Source: Flavobacteriaceae bacterium (GTDB taxonomy: Bacteria > Bacteroidota > Bacteroidia > Flavobacteriales > Weeksellaceae). From it: 13,891 nucleotides of DNA. The DNA lies in assembly GCA_031289875.1 (NCBI GenBank), contig JAITOO010000176.1, positions 1 through 13,891 on the forward strand, given 5' to 3'. The position numbers and the translations under genes were made by a program. The notes beneath the pieces are model-generated. The model was not told the DNA's origin. It did no database searches and worked only from the letters and a program-made list of their open reading frames with translations. Position 1 is the stretch's first letter. Every line of letters begins with the position of its first letter. Shown piece by piece: positions 13,739 through 13,891 of the stretch.

Positions 13739-13891
13739 CGGAAAATATACGTATGAAGATTTGGTGCTTCGCAAACATGCTTTGAAACACGAAATTAGAG
13801 AACTGGAAGAAATCATCACGCTGGAAAATGTGCCCAAAGCGCTGGCTTTTGCCACACACACCTTAAAAGAAAAAACAGGCAGCAGCAGCGA
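13719..13891 (+). CDS. Partial coiled-coil protein of unknown function (cut by window end)
   Basis: The 5' part only: 57 codons from the ATG at 13719, still open at the window edge; a second ATG at 13725 is an equally good start. The start overlaps the last 20 (or 14) bases of the holin-like gene in another frame, which implies co-translation. Seen: a polar N-terminus (TNGKYTYEDLVLRKHAL) and a charged helix with coiled-coil character (KHEIRELEEIITLENVPKALAFATHTLKEK). No domain is recognised. In Flavobacteriia a third small gene often follows the YtxH and holin-like pair, and this is probably that gene. The opposite strand also has an open frame here, but it lacks supporting features. Confidence 0.6.
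   Translation, partial: MKMTKTNGKYTYEDLVLRKHALKHEIRELEEIITLENVPKALAFATHTLKEKTGSSS

Noticed and set aside
13629-13859. 76-codon minus-strand ORF opposite the holin-like and partial coiled-coil genes
   Set aside because: It overlaps two plus-strand genes with coherent membrane and coiled-coil features and a translational-overlap junction; no promoter or protein pattern supports the antisense frame.

Overview
The window looks like chromosomal core DNA from a member of the Bacteroidota, most likely class Flavobacteriia. Evidence: a GldI-type FKBP lipoprotein encoded next to a DHH phosphoesterase, a DUF5686 outer-membrane protein with a carboxypeptidase-regulatory-like domain, a SPOR protein and a DUF4153 membrane protein, together with repeated upstream matches to the Bacteroidota sigma-ABfr -7 box (TAnnTTTG) rather than E. 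coli-type -10 boxes. I see no rRNA, tRNA, CRISPR array, transposase or phage structural gene, and nothing in the gene content requires an undescribed system.

Layout. Positions 30-4514 (all minus): greA, a HIT-family hydrolase, clpP, then a DUF5686 outer-membrane protein separated from clpP by a strong intrinsic terminator. Positions 4615-5627 (plus): a small secreted protein that looks like a Rieske fold with incomplete cluster ligands, then a secreted SPOR-domain protein with its own promoter. Positions 5634-8706 (minus): a tightly packed likely operon read in the order unknown membrane protein, rhomboid protease, NrnA-like DHH phosphoesterase, gldI, with a 1-base gap and a TAATG overlap at the last two junctions. 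Positions 8707-8954: the largest non-coding gap (248 bases), holding a possible gene remnant, a 12-bp perfect hairpin and a promoter whose spacer is filled by a 17-bp perfect palindrome. Positions 8955-10679 (plus): the DUF4153 polytopic membrane protein. Positions 10687-12938 (minus): a class I/II aminotransferase followed by murB. Positions 13044-13891 (plus): a YtxH-like protein with a terminator, then a holin-like two-TM protein overlapping a coiled-coil protein cut by the window end.

How the genes work together: mostly housekeeping. Cytoplasmic protein quality control (ClpP), transcription elongation (GreA), nucleotide and short-RNA turnover (HIT, DHH), peptidoglycan precursor synthesis (MurB), amino-acid transamination, and a set of envelope proteins (GldI, rhomboid, SPOR, DUF5686, DUF4153, YtxH and holin-like). 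Several reading frames extend upstream through TTG or GTG codons; I moved five starts to internal ATGs, and in two cases the longer start lies inside an exact predicted -7 box (one more in a near match). The most interesting signals are regulatory: two dyads exactly overlapping predicted promoters, overlapping face-to-face promoters at greA, and the unexplained intergenic stretch at 8707-8954. No gene-free stretch exceeds 300 bases.
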